This document shows, piece after piece, positions 52,384 to 61,102 of a stretch of 64,000 nt of DNA (position 1 is its first letter; the number at the start of each line of letters is the position of its first letter). Location: the NCBI GenBank assembly GCA_018065185.1, contig JAGHTU010000022.1:1-64000 (forward strand), in the 5' to 3' direction. Under the pieces are notes generated by a model, which was given only the letters and a program-made list of their open reading frames with translations, was not told the origin of the DNA and searched no databases. This stretch comes from Candidatus Equicola faecalis (lineage in GTDB: Bacteria; Bacteroidota; Bacteroidia; Bacteroidales; Bacteroidaceae). Position numbers and translations under genes: made by a program.

Positions 52384-53232
52384 ATGAAAGACAAAAGAAT
52401 ACTTACGATACAAGACATCAGCTGTGTGGGTCAGTGTTCACTCACGGTGGCACTGCCCGTGATATCCGCCTGTGGAGTGGAAACTGCCATACTGCCGAGC
52501 TCGGTGCTGTCAAACCATACTGCGAAAGGCTTTTCGGCATGGACATTCTGCGACCTGACGCTAGAGATGCCTAAGATACTGAAGCGCTGGCAGGAGGAGA
52601 ACATCACCTTTGATGCTTTCTATACAGGCTATGTGAGCAAGGAGCAGATACCTATTATCCTTGACATCGTGGAGAAGACAGCAGGTGTGGATGAGGCAGG
52701 GAACAAGGCGATGCTGATTGTGGATCCTGTCATGGCAGACAACGGACTGCTGTATAAGGGGTTTGACGATGACTTTCCTCAGCACATGCTGAGGCTCTGT
52801 TCGAAGGCTGACGTGGTGATGCCTAACATCACCGAAGCAGCCCTGATGCTCGGCATGCCATACGTGGAGCGTCAACACAGTCATGAGTATATAGATGATA
52901 TGCTTCGCGGACTGTATGGGAAAGGTGCAAGGAATGTGGTGCTGACAGGTGTGAGCTTTGACGACAGGGAAGTGGGCATTGCCTGCTTTGACGGGAAGTC
53001 AACGGAGTATTATTTCAATGAGCGTATTGATGCTTCTTACCATGGCACAGGTGATGCCTATGCTTCGGCTCTGACAGGAGCGATGATGCGCGGAAAGACT
53101 CTGCTGGAGGCAGCCTCTATTGCTGCAGATTTCGTGGTGGAGGCTATACGATGCACCATTGATGATGCTTCGCATTGGTATGGCGTGAAATTTGAACAGG
53201 TGCTTCCATACCTTATAAGAAGGTTACAATAG
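52384..53232 (+). CDS. Pyridoxamine/pyridoxal kinase
   Basis: 282-aa ribokinase-fold kinase that phosphorylates B6 vitamers in salvage of pyridoxal phosphate. ILTIQDISCVGQCSLTVALP at the N-terminus, FDAFYTGYVSKEQI, VDPVMADNG, VMPNITEAALMLG and the C-terminal anion hole/catalytic Asp in HGTGDAYASALTGAM. The CSLTVALP start resembles the pdxY/bacteroidal pyridoxamine kinase group. Convergent with the GHL10 gene; a shared hairpin lies between. Confidence 0.9.
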   Translation: MKDKRILTIQDISCVGQCSLTVALPVISACGVETAILPSSVLSNHTAKGFSAWTFCDLTLEMPKILKRWQEENITFDAFYTGYVSKEQIPIILDIVEKTAGVDEAGNKAMLIVDPVMADNGLLYKGFDDDFPQHMLRLCSKADVVMPNITEAALMLGMPYVERQHSHEYIDDMLRGLYGKGARNVVLTGVSFDDREVGIACFDGKSTEYYFNERIDASYHGTGDAYASALTGAMMRGKTLLEAASIAADFVVEAIRCTIDDASHWYGVKFEQVLPYLIRRLQ

Positions 53233-53255
53233 GGAGTGTCGGGAAGAAGATATGA

Positions 53256-53287
53256 AAAAGTGAAGGAATGTTTACTCCTTCACTTTT
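53256..53287. terminator. Hairpin between the kinase and GHL10 genes
   Basis: 12-bp perfect stem AAAAGTGAAGGA/TCCTTCACTTTT (53256-53267/53276-53287). It includes the GHL10 stop codon, so the last codons of that gene are part of its terminator. Confidence 0.75.
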
Positions 53288-54786
53288 ATGTTTGCTGCCT
53301 TGCTCTCGACAAGTATGCGGTTCAATGCCGTGACGGAATACGTCACCTTTGTCTTGCCATCGGTATGAGGGAGCTGGATAAAAGTGTTCTTCGTGGTGGC
53401 GAAATACTGTCCGTTGCGGTAGATGATGTATTCTGTCGGTATGCTGTCCCACGTATCGCCTTCATCAGGTGTCCAGAAAAGCACCTGTGCGCCATCCACC
53501 CAGAATGCTTTGAGTTTTCTTGGCGCAGCTGGAGTGCGCTTGGCAAGCCAAGGCATGGCGATGTTGAGAGTAGGGGTGTTGAAGTATGTTGTGCGCAGTT
53601 TCGTGGCATATCCACCGAGATCGTTCACCACGACACGGGAATACCATTGGCAACTGCCTTTGACGTTGCCACATTCTCTTTCGAGCTTCATCTTCTCATC
53701 CAGTTGATTATATTTCACTGTGCGCTCCACATCCTCGCCTATGATGAGGGCGCGATGTGTGGTGTGCGCATCCCACCACTTTATGAGAGTCTCATAGTCT
53801 GCTACGGAATACCCAATCTGCCAATATATCTGTGGCACGATATAATCCAGCCAGCCTTCTCTTTCCCATAATAGGACATCGGCATAGAGGTCGTCATAGT
53901 TTGACAGTCCGTTAGTATTGCTCCCGTCAGGGTCAACACGTCTGTTGCGGTAGATACCGAATGGCGAGACACCGAATTTTACCCATGGCTTAACCTCATG
54001 TATCGCAGTGTTCAGTTCCTTTATGAAACGGTTTACGTTGTCGCGCCTCCAGTCGGCAATGTTGGTAAAGGCTGTGCCATATCTGAGATATTGTGTGCGG
54101 TCTGGGATGTTCTGACTGGGTGCAGGATATGGGTAGAAATAATCATCAATATGCAGACCGTCAATGTCGTAGCGGTTGACAATATCCTTTACGACGTTGA
54201 TGATATAGTCTTTGTTTTCCTTTATTCCCGGGTTGAGGATGAGCAAGCCGTCATACGCAAACACTCGTTCAGGATGTGTCTTTGCAATATGGTTGGAGGC
54301 AAGCGTTTTTGTGGTCTTTGTGCGGGCACGGTAAGGGTTTATCCATGCGTGGAGTTCCATTTCGCGCTTATGGCATTCGTCCACCATGAATGCGAGAGGG
54401 TCCCATCTTGGTGACGGTGCCACACCTTGCCTGCCCGTCAGGAAACGGCTCCATGGCTCGTATGGACTTTCATATAGAGCATCACACTCTGCACGCACCT
54501 GAAAGATGATGGTGTTTATCCCATCGCGTTTGAGTTCATCAAGCTGGTGTATTAGGTCTGCTTGCATCGTTGCTGTTGACATGCCCTGAAACTGACCATT
54601 GACACATTGTATCCATGCACCGCGGAACTCGCGGTTAAGTCCCTGCAGTTCTATTTGCGAAGTTGTTTCCGTGATGGTTGGTGTGGTGGTCCCAGTCTGT
54701 GTGGATGATGATGATGATTTACAGCCACTCAGGGCTATTATCAGCGAGCCTGTTGTTATGATATATAATAATGATTTTTTTTTCAT
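53272..54786 (-). CDS. GHL10-type (DUF187) glycosyl hydrolase-like lipoprotein
   Basis: 504 aa. Lipoprotein signal with lipobox IALSGC (Cys about 22), a Ser/Thr linker, then a TIM-barrel GHL10 domain (about 50-390): REFRGAWIQCVNGQF, INTIIFQVRAECDALYESPYEPWS, ELHAWINPYRART, DGLHIDDYFYPYP and LDYIVPQIYWQIG. A fibronectin-like domain closes the protein. Relatives such as YngK are suspected cell-wall glycosidases; substrate unproven. Surface or periplasmic, outer-membrane anchored. Downstream of recN with a paired repeat element between. Confidence 0.87.
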   Translation of the reverse strand: MKKKSLLYIITTGSLIIALSGCKSSSSSTQTGTTTPTITETTSQIELQGLNREFRGAWIQCVNGQFQGMSTATMQADLIHQLDELKRDGINTIIFQVRAECDALYESPYEPWSRFLTGRQGVAPSPRWDPLAFMVDECHKREMELHAWINPYRARTKTTKTLASNHIAKTHPERVFAYDGLLILNPGIKENKDYIINVVKDIVNRYDIDGLHIDDYFYPYPAPSQNIPDRTQYLRYGTAFTNIADWRRDNVNRFIKELNTAIHEVKPWVKFGVSPFGIYRNRRVDPDGSNTNGLSNYDDLYADVLLWEREGWLDYIVPQIYWQIGYSVADYETLIKWWDAHTTHRALIIGEDVERTVKYNQLDEKMKLERECGNVKGSCQWYSRVVVNDLGGYATKLRTTYFNTPTLNIAMPWLAKRTPAAPRKLKAFWVDGAQVLFWTPDEGDTWDSIPTEYIIYRNGQYFATTKNTFIQLPHTDGKTKVTYSVTALNRILVESKAANIKVKE

Positions 54787-54795
54787 GATTTTCCT

Positions 54796-54813
54796 TTTAG
54801 GGGTATTCTATTA
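54796..54813 (+). repeat. GGGGTGTTCTATTAATT-type element, site d
   Basis: TTTTAGGGGTATTCTATTAG on the plus strand, between recN and the GHL10 start; inverted partner of site e. Confidence 0.65.
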
Positions 54814-54818
54814 GTTTG

Positions 54819-56540
54819 TTAATTATTTTTTTGCGGGGAATTAATAGAACACCCCTTTAATAGTGAGCGTGCGTTTGATATTGCCTCGCTCGTGATTGTT
54901 GCACCGGAGAGCATCTGTGCAATTTCTGTTATACGTTCTTTGGTCGTGAGTTCACGCATGTGAGTACATGTGGTGAATAGGGTGTCGTCTTTATAGACCT
55001 TATATTGATGCGTGCCCTGTGCTGCTATCTGTGGCAGATGGGTGATGCTGATTACCTGTCTGCCTCCGTTGCCCATCTCTGCCATTATTTCGCCCATCTT
55101 TTCGGCTATCGCACCGCTCACGCCCGTGTCTATCTCGTCGAAGATGATTGTAGGCAGTTTCGTGGCACCGCCTATCATGGCTTTCAGTGACAGCATTACA
55201 CGTGCTGTTTCACCCCCAGAGGCTATCTGCGACACTGGTTGCAGACTGATGTTCTTATTGGCAGACAACATGAATGTCACCCTGTCCTTACCTTTCTTCC
55301 CCAATATCACGTGTCCGGGGTGTGTGGCATCCGTCTCGTCTTCTATCTCCACCTTAAATCTTACGTTTGGCATGCCGAGCTGTATGAGGCGTGTGTGCAT
55401 CTCTTCTTCTATTGCTCTTGCTGCCTTCATGCGCATAGAGGAAATATCTTCGGCTTTCTTCTCAGCCTCAGTTTGTGCCTGCGCCACCTTTCTGCGTGCA
55501 TTCTCCAGGTCGAGGTCGGATATCTCAAGTGCTGATAGGCGTGTCTGTATGTCAGTGAGCAATGCGTTCAGCGCATCAATGTCATCGCATTTGTATTTCT
55601 TCTCCAGTGAGTAGATAAGGTCAAGACGCTGATTGATGTATTCCATGCGGTCGGCATCAAAACTGATGTTGTCCAACAATGAACTTATCTCATGGCTTAC
55701 ATCTTGCATCTCGATGAGCGCACTCTCACAACGCTGCGACAGTTCCTGAGCCGATGCCAGTACGTTGCTTATGGATGAGAGGTGTGAATAGACGTCTGAC
55801 AGTGATGATAAGATGCTGCCTTCGCCATCCTCGCCTTGCAGTATGCTGTCGGCATTGTAGAGGGCTGTCTTTATCTCCTCTGCGTGTGACATCTGTGATG
55901 CCTCTTCCTCCAGTTCCTCTTGCTCGCCTTCTTTCAGGGCAGCGGCTGACAGTTCCTCACATTGGTAACGCAGATAGTCAATGTCTGCGTTTGTGCTGTT
56001 GATGGTCTGCTCCAACCGATCAAGGTTGCGTCTTTCCTGACAGAGGATGTCATACTGTTGTCGATATTCTTCCAATGCCTTGGCATCCTGTGCGATAATG
56101 TCGGTCACATCTATCTGGAAGTCTTCGTCATTAAGCAGGAGATTCTGGTGCTGGGAATGAATGTCCATTAGGCTCGTGCCAATCTCTTTTAGCAGTGACA
56201 GTGGCACGGGAGTGTCGTTGATGAAGGCGCGGCTTTTACCCGAGATGTTTACCTCACGGCGTATGATGCAGTCTCCGGCATCGTATTCGATGTCATTCGC
56301 CTCAAAGAAACTGCGTTTCGTGTCGTCCTCAAAGGCGAAGTGTGCCTCTACCACGCATTTCTCTTTCCCCTCCTTTATGGCTTTTGCATCTGCACGCTGA
56401 CCAAGCAAGAGCCCCACGGCACCGATGATGATGCTCTTTCCTGCACCTGTCTCACCCGTAATCACAGAAAAACCTGCGTGGAAGGTGATATCCAGTTCTT
56501 CGATGAGTGTGTAGTTTCTTATTGAGAGTTCTTTTATCAT
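54819..56540 (-). CDS. recN: DNA repair protein RecN
   Basis: 573-aa SMC-like ATPase for double-strand break repair. N-terminal Walker A VITGETGAGKSIIIGAVGLL (about 28-47), long coiled coils (about 155-370), C-terminal signature QIASGGETARVMLSLKAM, Walker B PTIIFDEIDTGVSG and the D-loop His region ISITHLPQIAAQG. Length is typical. The last codons overlap repeat site e, so the protein ends in sequence derived from it (KGCSINSPQKNN). Same strand as the DUF4835 and exonuclease genes. Confidence 0.95.
   Translation of the reverse strand: MIKELSIRNYTLIEELDITFHAGFSVITGETGAGKSIIIGAVGLLLGQRADAKAIKEGKEKCVVEAHFAFEDDTKRSFFEANDIEYDAGDCIIRREVNISGKSRAFINDTPVPLSLLKEIGTSLMDIHSQHQNLLLNDEDFQIDVTDIIAQDAKALEEYRQQYDILCQERRNLDRLEQTINSTNADIDYLRYQCEELSAAALKEGEQEELEEEASQMSHAEEIKTALYNADSILQGEDGEGSILSSLSDVYSHLSSISNVLASAQELSQRCESALIEMQDVSHEISSLLDNISFDADRMEYINQRLDLIYSLEKKYKCDDIDALNALLTDIQTRLSALEISDLDLENARRKVAQAQTEAEKKAEDISSMRMKAARAIEEEMHTRLIQLGMPNVRFKVEIEDETDATHPGHVILGKKGKDRVTFMLSANKNISLQPVSQIASGGETARVMLSLKAMIGGATKLPTIIFDEIDTGVSGAIAEKMGEIMAEMGNGGRQVISITHLPQIAAQGTHQYKVYKDDTLFTTCTHMRELTTKERITEIAQMLSGATITSEAISNARSLLKGCSINSPQKNN
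54832..54863 (-). repeat. GGGGTGTTCTATTAATT-type element, site e
   Basis: Minus strand AAAGGGGTGTTCTATTAATT then CCCCGCAAAAAAA. With site d it forms an inverted repeat with about 17 of 20 positions paired and a loop of about 22 nt. Confidence 0.75.
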
Positions 56541-56557
56541 TGCTTACTCGATGCGTA

Positions 56558-57499
56558 TCACTGTTTGATCTGTGACCACGAATTGTTCTGTGATGGGTTG
56601 ATGTTGAAAAGTATCTGATAAACGGTCTCTTTCTCTTTCTGTGTGCCTTTGCCTTTGTAGATGTTTACGAGTTCATCTTTCTTGAAGTCGCACCACACTT
56701 GTGGCAGTGTCGAAAGTGGCTTGTCCTGATGTGCTTGGTCTATCTGGCTCAGCGCTGTAGTGATGGCAGCACGTCCACGCTCGGCATTGGTGGCCATCTC
56801 GTCAAGTCCTTTACGGTAGTAGTCGTATTGCAGTTGGCGTAATGGTTTCAGGCGCTCGTCCAGATAGTCGTTGATGACGGAGAAGCGGTTGCGGTCGTCT
56901 TCAAAGGCTTTCCACCCGGGAAATCCGAGACTCTGGCAGTTGTTTACCAGATTCATACAGCGGTTCAGCACATCCGTACCACCCATCGGAGAGAACGTGT
57001 CGAGGTCCATGCCGATGATGAGGTAAGCATAGAAGGCGATGAGTGCCGTGAGCTGGTTGTCCACCACTTCGTCGTTGAATACTATCTGGTCAAACTGTGC
57101 GAACTGGAAGTCGAAGTTTGCATCCTTATTGTTATACAGTGTGGAAGTATATGCCGAATTCCATATCGGTCTGTTGGCTTGCACCATTGCAGTGCAAGTA
57201 AAAGTGTTATCTTCTTTGTTGTATTTCGTTACGGTGATGTTCAGTGAGCATGTGATGCGTTCATTTTTCTGAAACTGCAGATCTGTCCATTGACGCTGGT
57301 TGATGAACTTGTCGAGTGTCTCTTTCAAATTGTCAAAGACGCTCGCATCTGTGCCCTGTATTTGGGAGTGATTGATGTTCACTGTGCAATCAAGCTCCTG
57401 CGCAAAGCAGATAATCGCCTGCACCAGTGCGCAGACGATTATAATGAGTCTTTTCTTTAGAAGTGTTTTCTGCATCGTAGGCTCTTGGTTATGAATCAT
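56558..57499 (-). CDS. DUF4835 exported protein (PorD-like)
   Basis: 313 aa. A basic then hydrophobic N-terminus (MQKTLLKKRLIIIVCALV from residue 9) and AxxCFAQELDC form the export signal. The body matches DUF4835: ELDCTVNINHSQIQGTDASVF, FDNLKETLDKFINQRQWTD, FALIIGMDLDTFSP-type YAYLIIGMDLDTFSPMGG, and SPNPSQNNSWSQIKQ-like C-terminus. Some Bacteroidota members are annotated as a T9SS-associated protein PorD; I take this as family knowledge, not proof. Its ATG at 57499 overlaps the exonuclease stop (TGATG), so translation is coupled. Confidence 0.8.
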   Translation of the reverse strand: MIHNQEPTMQKTLLKKRLIIIVCALVQAIICFAQELDCTVNINHSQIQGTDASVFDNLKETLDKFINQRQWTDLQFQKNERITCSLNITVTKYNKEDNTFTCTAMVQANRPIWNSAYTSTLYNNKDANFDFQFAQFDQIVFNDEVVDNQLTALIAFYAYLIIGMDLDTFSPMGGTDVLNRCMNLVNNCQSLGFPGWKAFEDDRNRFSVINDYLDERLKPLRQLQYDYYRKGLDEMATNAERGRAAITTALSQIDQAHQDKPLSTLPQVWCDFKKDELVNIYKGKGTQKEKETVYQILFNINPSQNNSWSQIKQ

Positions 57500-58284
57500 C
57501 AACGGTGCAGCACCTGCAGACGGAGCTTTGTCAGCACTCTCTTCGTCTCTTCAGGGAAATCGCCGTTCATCATCCATGAATAGTAACCAGGGTCGCGCTT
57601 CAAAGCATCTGCTATGCTCATCCCCTTATATTTACCGAAGTTGAATACAGGCACTTTGTCGGCATTATATACGATGCGGCCTGCGAGATCAACATTGTTG
57701 TTGCGACGTGAGAATTCTGCAAGGAAGTCAACGTCGTTTTCCAGCAATGGGGTGCCATCTTCCTTGTGGTAGAAGTCGAGCTGTGCCTTCAGCACTTCGT
57801 AGGTTGCCATCGTGTCGGCAAGTGCCGAATGGGCTTCCTCCAGGTCTTTCCCACAATAGTATTTATATGCGGCAATTAGTGTGCGCCGTTCTAGTTTATG
57901 ATAGATGTTCTGGACATCCACCATGCGCCGTCCTTCCACTTGGAAATCGACTCCTGCACGGATGAATTCCTCTGCCAGCATTGGCAGATCAAAGTGGTTA
58001 GAGTTGAAACCTGCAATGTCACATCCCTCAAAGTCGGCTGCTACAGACTGCGCCACATCCTTGAAATGAGGACAATCTTTCACGTCGGCATCAGTGATGC
58101 CGTGTACGTCAGATGCTTCCTGTGGAATATGCACTCCGGGGTTGATACGCATCGTATTTGATGTCTCCTGCCCATCGGGCATGACCTTGATATAACTGAT
58201 TTCTACGATGCGGTCTTTGGCAATGTCAATGCCGGTGGTCTCCAAATCGAAGAAAACTATCGGACGTGTGAGGTGTAACTGCAT
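57499..58284 (-). CDS. DnaQ-type 3'-5' exonuclease
   Basis: 261 aa from ATG 58284 (an in-frame TTG at 58290 is rejected). DEDDh exonuclease motifs: VFFDLETTG (Exo I), GFNSNHFDLPML (Exo II), HSALADTMAT (Exo III with His). The C-terminal PVFNFGKYKGMSIADALK and GYYSWMMNGDFP form the exodeoxyribonuclease X-like tail. It may serve as the epsilon proofreading subunit or as a separate repair exonuclease; it lies directly after dnaN in the same direction, which favours a replication or repair role. Confidence 0.9.
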   Translation of the reverse strand: MQLHLTRPIVFFDLETTGIDIAKDRIVEISYIKVMPDGQETSNTMRINPGVHIPQEASDVHGITDADVKDCPHFKDVAQSVAADFEGCDIAGFNSNHFDLPMLAEEFIRAGVDFQVEGRRMVDVQNIYHKLERRTLIAAYKYYCGKDLEEAHSALADTMATYEVLKAQLDFYHKEDGTPLLENDVDFLAEFSRRNNNVDLAGRIVYNADKVPVFNFGKYKGMSIADALKRDPGYYSWMMNGDFPEETKRVLTKLRLQVLHR

Positions 58285-58296
58285 GGTCAATTATTT

Positions 58297-58317
58297 TAAG
58301 GGGGAGTTCTATTAATC
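58297..58317 (+). repeat. GGGGTGTTCTATTAATT-type element, site f
   Basis: TTAAGGGGGAGTTCTATTAA on the plus strand, overlapping the dnaN stop codon and lying just before the exonuclease start; single arm, no partner seen nearby. Confidence 0.6.
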
Positions 58318-59433
58318 GTTGAGCAACATAGGCATTACAAGCATCAACAATGTCTCGTCTTCTGCCTGCTGGGCAGGAACGATGATGCCGGCACGTGAAG
58401 GGTCTGCCAACTTAATGATGACCTCCTGTGATTCGATGTTGTTGAGTATTTCAACGAGTGATGTACCCTTGAAACCAATGCTCATCGGTGCACCGAAATA
58501 TTCGCATGCCAGTTCCTCATTTGCACTTGTGGAGTAGTCAATGTCTTCAGACGACAGTATAGCCTTGTTATTCTCCAGTTTGAAACGTATGAGATAACTG
58601 CTCTGTGATGCAAACACGAGCACACGTTTCAAGGCTCCCAGCAATGCCTGACGGTCAATAGTCAGGTCATTAGGGTTGTTCTGAGGAATAACAGAGTTAT
58701 AGTTAGGGTATCTGCCTTCGATGAGACGGCATGTGAGTGTGGTGGTGCCAAATTGGATTGTTGCACTACCCTCATTGAACTTTATCTCCACTTCTCCTTC
58801 TTTTGGCAGGAGTGATTTCAATAGCATAGCAGGCTTCTTTGGCAGGATGAAGGCTGCTGGCTCGTTGCCGGCAATCTTGAAGTTCTCGTTGCGCACCAAC
58901 TTGTGTCCGTCACTTGCCACGATAGTCAGGTTGTCGCTCTTTACATCAAAGAACAGACCATTCATCACCGGACGGAGCTCGTCCTGTGCTGTTGCAAAGA
59001 TTGAACGTGAGATGGTCTTGTTTAAGTTTTCTGCATCAATCTTCAGAGTCGTGACATCTTTCTCTTCGAAGTTAATCTGCGGATAAGTCTCTGCATTCTG
59101 TACTGGTATTCGGTTCTGACCATTATGATATTTAATGGTGACAGACATCTCGTCAGTGTTTACGTCAAATGTCAGTGGCTCTTCTGCAAATTCTTTTGTG
59201 GCATCAATGATAGTCTTTGAAATGAGGCAGAAAGAGACATCCTCACTGCTCTCGTTGAGTTCGATATCGGATTTGAGAACATTCTCACCATCGCTGGCTG
59301 TGATAGTGAGCGTATTGCCCTTTACTTCAAACAGGAAAGAGTCAAGAATAGGCAGTGCATTCTTTGACAAGATGACGCGTGAAAGAGCCTGTAAGTGGCT
59401 GCTGAGTGTTGTGCTAGATAATGTAAAGTTCAT
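58312..59433 (-). CDS. dnaN: DNA polymerase III beta subunit (sliding clamp)
   Basis: 373-aa ring-forming processivity clamp. Three repeated domains; recognisable blocks are ILSKNALPILDSFLFEV, LTITASDGENVL, LRPVMNGLFFDV, IVASDGHKLVR, EGRYPNYNSVIP and the C-terminal MLVMPMLLND (normally ..vMPmrl). Its own promoter precedes it, away from dnaA as usual in Bacteroidota. First gene of the dnaN-exonuclease-DUF4835-recN set. Confidence 0.96.
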   Translation of the reverse strand: MNFTLSSTTLSSHLQALSRVILSKNALPILDSFLFEVKGNTLTITASDGENVLKSDIELNESSEDVSFCLISKTIIDATKEFAEEPLTFDVNTDEMSVTIKYHNGQNRIPVQNAETYPQINFEEKDVTTLKIDAENLNKTISRSIFATAQDELRPVMNGLFFDVKSDNLTIVASDGHKLVRNENFKIAGNEPAAFILPKKPAMLLKSLLPKEGEVEIKFNEGSATIQFGTTTLTCRLIEGRYPNYNSVIPQNNPNDLTIDRQALLGALKRVLVFASQSSYLIRFKLENNKAILSSEDIDYSTSANEELACEYFGAPMSIGFKGTSLVEILNNIESQEVIIKLADPSRAGIIVPAQQAEDETLLMLVMPMLLND

Positions 59434-59481
59434 AATTAATTATATTTTTTGTTTGTTTATTATTCTATAATAAAATGGTGT

Positions 59482-59512
59482 ACAAATTTATAGAAAAAAC
59501 GGATGATAAGCA
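59482..59512 (-). promoter_or_regulatory. Promoter of dnaN
   Basis: Minus strand TTG (59512-59510), 20 nt, TAAATTTG (59489-59482), about 50 bp before the start. Confidence 0.7.
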
Positions 59513-59586
59513 AATTATTATTGTGGCTTTTTCTTAATGTTTCTTTCAGGGCGTTCATAGGTGATAGGTGTATGCTATGTACAAAA

Positions 59587-59622
59587 GAAAGGCTGACTCC
59601 CGATGCTTTTGATGAGTCAGCC
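59587..59622 (-). terminator. Terminator of the isomerase-kinase-transketolase operon
   Basis: 9-bp stem GGCTGACTC/GAGTCAGCC (59614-59622/59591-59599) followed on the minus strand by TTTCTTTTGT; 32 bp after the last gene. Confidence 0.85.
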
Positions 59623-59654
59623 TTCCTATTATTGTTTGCCTGTGGGCTTTTCTG

Positions 59655-61085
59655 TTATCCGTGTACGTAGAGGTCCCAGCCGAGATAAGAGTCTATGGCT
59701 TCGGCGAGAATCTCCTTCACTTTACCTCGACATGCTGCCACATGATGTTCAAAGCCGTTCTTACAGATGAACTTCATGAGCGTCTGTAGATTGTCAACGT
59801 GTGTCACAGCGATGCAACCATCCATACCGTAAGGGTCGTTTGTGATTGTACCTTCACCGAGATATGCCTTGATGCAACCAGAGGTATCATCTGTTGAAAT
59901 GCGGAAAAATGTGAAGTCGCCTTCCGAAACTTTTGCACTCACAGCACCGAAAGTGTGTACCTTACCAAGTGTGCGTCCTAGCACACCGAGCGGCGCCAGT
60001 GCCAACTCCTTGTTTCCTACGAAACGGCTTGGGAAGTTACCGCAGTGTGTGCAGACGCATTTGTTGCGGTCTTCGGCAAAGTTGTTGTTCCAGTCCATGA
60101 TGGCTGAAGCCTCTTTCCCTGCCAGTGTCAGTGCCAGCATTGAAACGGCTCCGGCGATATCGGTCTCACAGGCGCAAGGTATGAGTTTGTCGCCGAGCAT
60201 AGACATTGTCACGCAAGCCGCGCAACCGAAGTTCTGCTCCAGCGAGTCCCAGCACTGTATGGCGAGGGCATCGCACTGGTTGGCTTCCTGCCAACGCTCC
60301 ACAGCCAGTGCGAAGCGTGCTATCAGTGGCATCTTCTCCTCATATGCCTCTGGCACTTTCGCATAGTGTTTTATCGTGGCGATTTTCTCTTTCAGGTCTT
60401 TGTCATCATCTTGAATCTTCTGTGCGGCAAAGATAATCTCTGACAGGTCGGCAGGTACAACTGTTATGCCGTAAGCCTGCAGGAGTTTTTCACTTGCGCG
60501 GCAGGTGTTGAAGCCCAGTGGACGTGTACCGATCTGTCCGATGCGTGCATGGCGCAGTCCGTTCACCACGCGACACACACCGGCGAAGCGGTGGAGGTCG
60601 CTTTTCAGCAATGGACTATAGATGGAATAGGTATGCAGGGTGGTGTCTGTGAAAGGGATTCCGTACTGGTAGAGGTTGTTGCACACTGAAATCTTTCCGC
60701 AGAAAGCATCGCGGCGTGAGTCGAGGTCCACCTTGTCGTTCTCATCATCACAAGCCTGCACGAGGATAGGCACGTTGAGGTCAGCAACGGAGATGGCGTT
60801 AATGATTCCTATTTCGAAACCGAAGTTCGGCAGAGAGATGATGATACCGTCAATGTCGTCACGGTGCTTGCGGAAGAGTTCGGCGCATTTTAGTCCGTCT
60901 TCCCTTGTCTCAATGCTGCTGCTTCCTGTCGGTGTCGCATCTTCCGGCAGGATGACATAATCAAACCCTTCTTCGTCAAGTGTCTTTAACAGTTGACGGC
61001 GTACGTCGCGAGCCAGTTCTGAATTAAAATAAGCGCGTGTGCCGATTATGACACCGAAACACAGTTTTTTCTTTAGCATGTTCAT
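59655..61085 (-). CDS. FucI/AraA-superfamily sugar isomerase-like protein
   Basis: 476 aa. The fold resembles L-fucose/arabinose isomerases: N-terminal Rossmann-like region (FGVIIGTRAYFNSELARDVR, GIIISLPNFGFEIGII), a middle domain with HARIGQIGTRPLGFNTCRAS, and a C-terminal part with ALAIQCWDSLEQNFGCAACV and HCGNFPSRF. It is far from the FucI at 16.5 kb. Start 61085 is chosen because the longer frame from 61136 would overlap the kinase gene. Last gene of the operon with FGGY kinase and split transketolase, so it probably isomerises the sugar that the kinase phosphorylates. D-apiose is a candidate; see findings. Confidence 0.8.
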   Translation of the reverse strand: MNMLKKKLCFGVIIGTRAYFNSELARDVRRQLLKTLDEEGFDYVILPEDATPTGSSSIETREDGLKCAELFRKHRDDIDGIIISLPNFGFEIGIINAISVADLNVPILVQACDDENDKVDLDSRRDAFCGKISVCNNLYQYGIPFTDTTLHTYSIYSPLLKSDLHRFAGVCRVVNGLRHARIGQIGTRPLGFNTCRASEKLLQAYGITVVPADLSEIIFAAQKIQDDDKDLKEKIATIKHYAKVPEAYEEKMPLIARFALAVERWQEANQCDALAIQCWDSLEQNFGCAACVTMSMLGDKLIPCACETDIAGAVSMLALTLAGKEASAIMDWNNNFAEDRNKCVCTHCGNFPSRFVGNKELALAPLGVLGRTLGKVHTFGAVSAKVSEGDFTFFRISTDDTSGCIKAYLGEGTITNDPYGMDGCIAVTHVDNLQTLMKFICKNGFEHHVAACRGKVKEILAEAIDSYLGWDLYVHG

Positions 61086-61102
61086 AATATCTGTTTTTAG
61101 AG

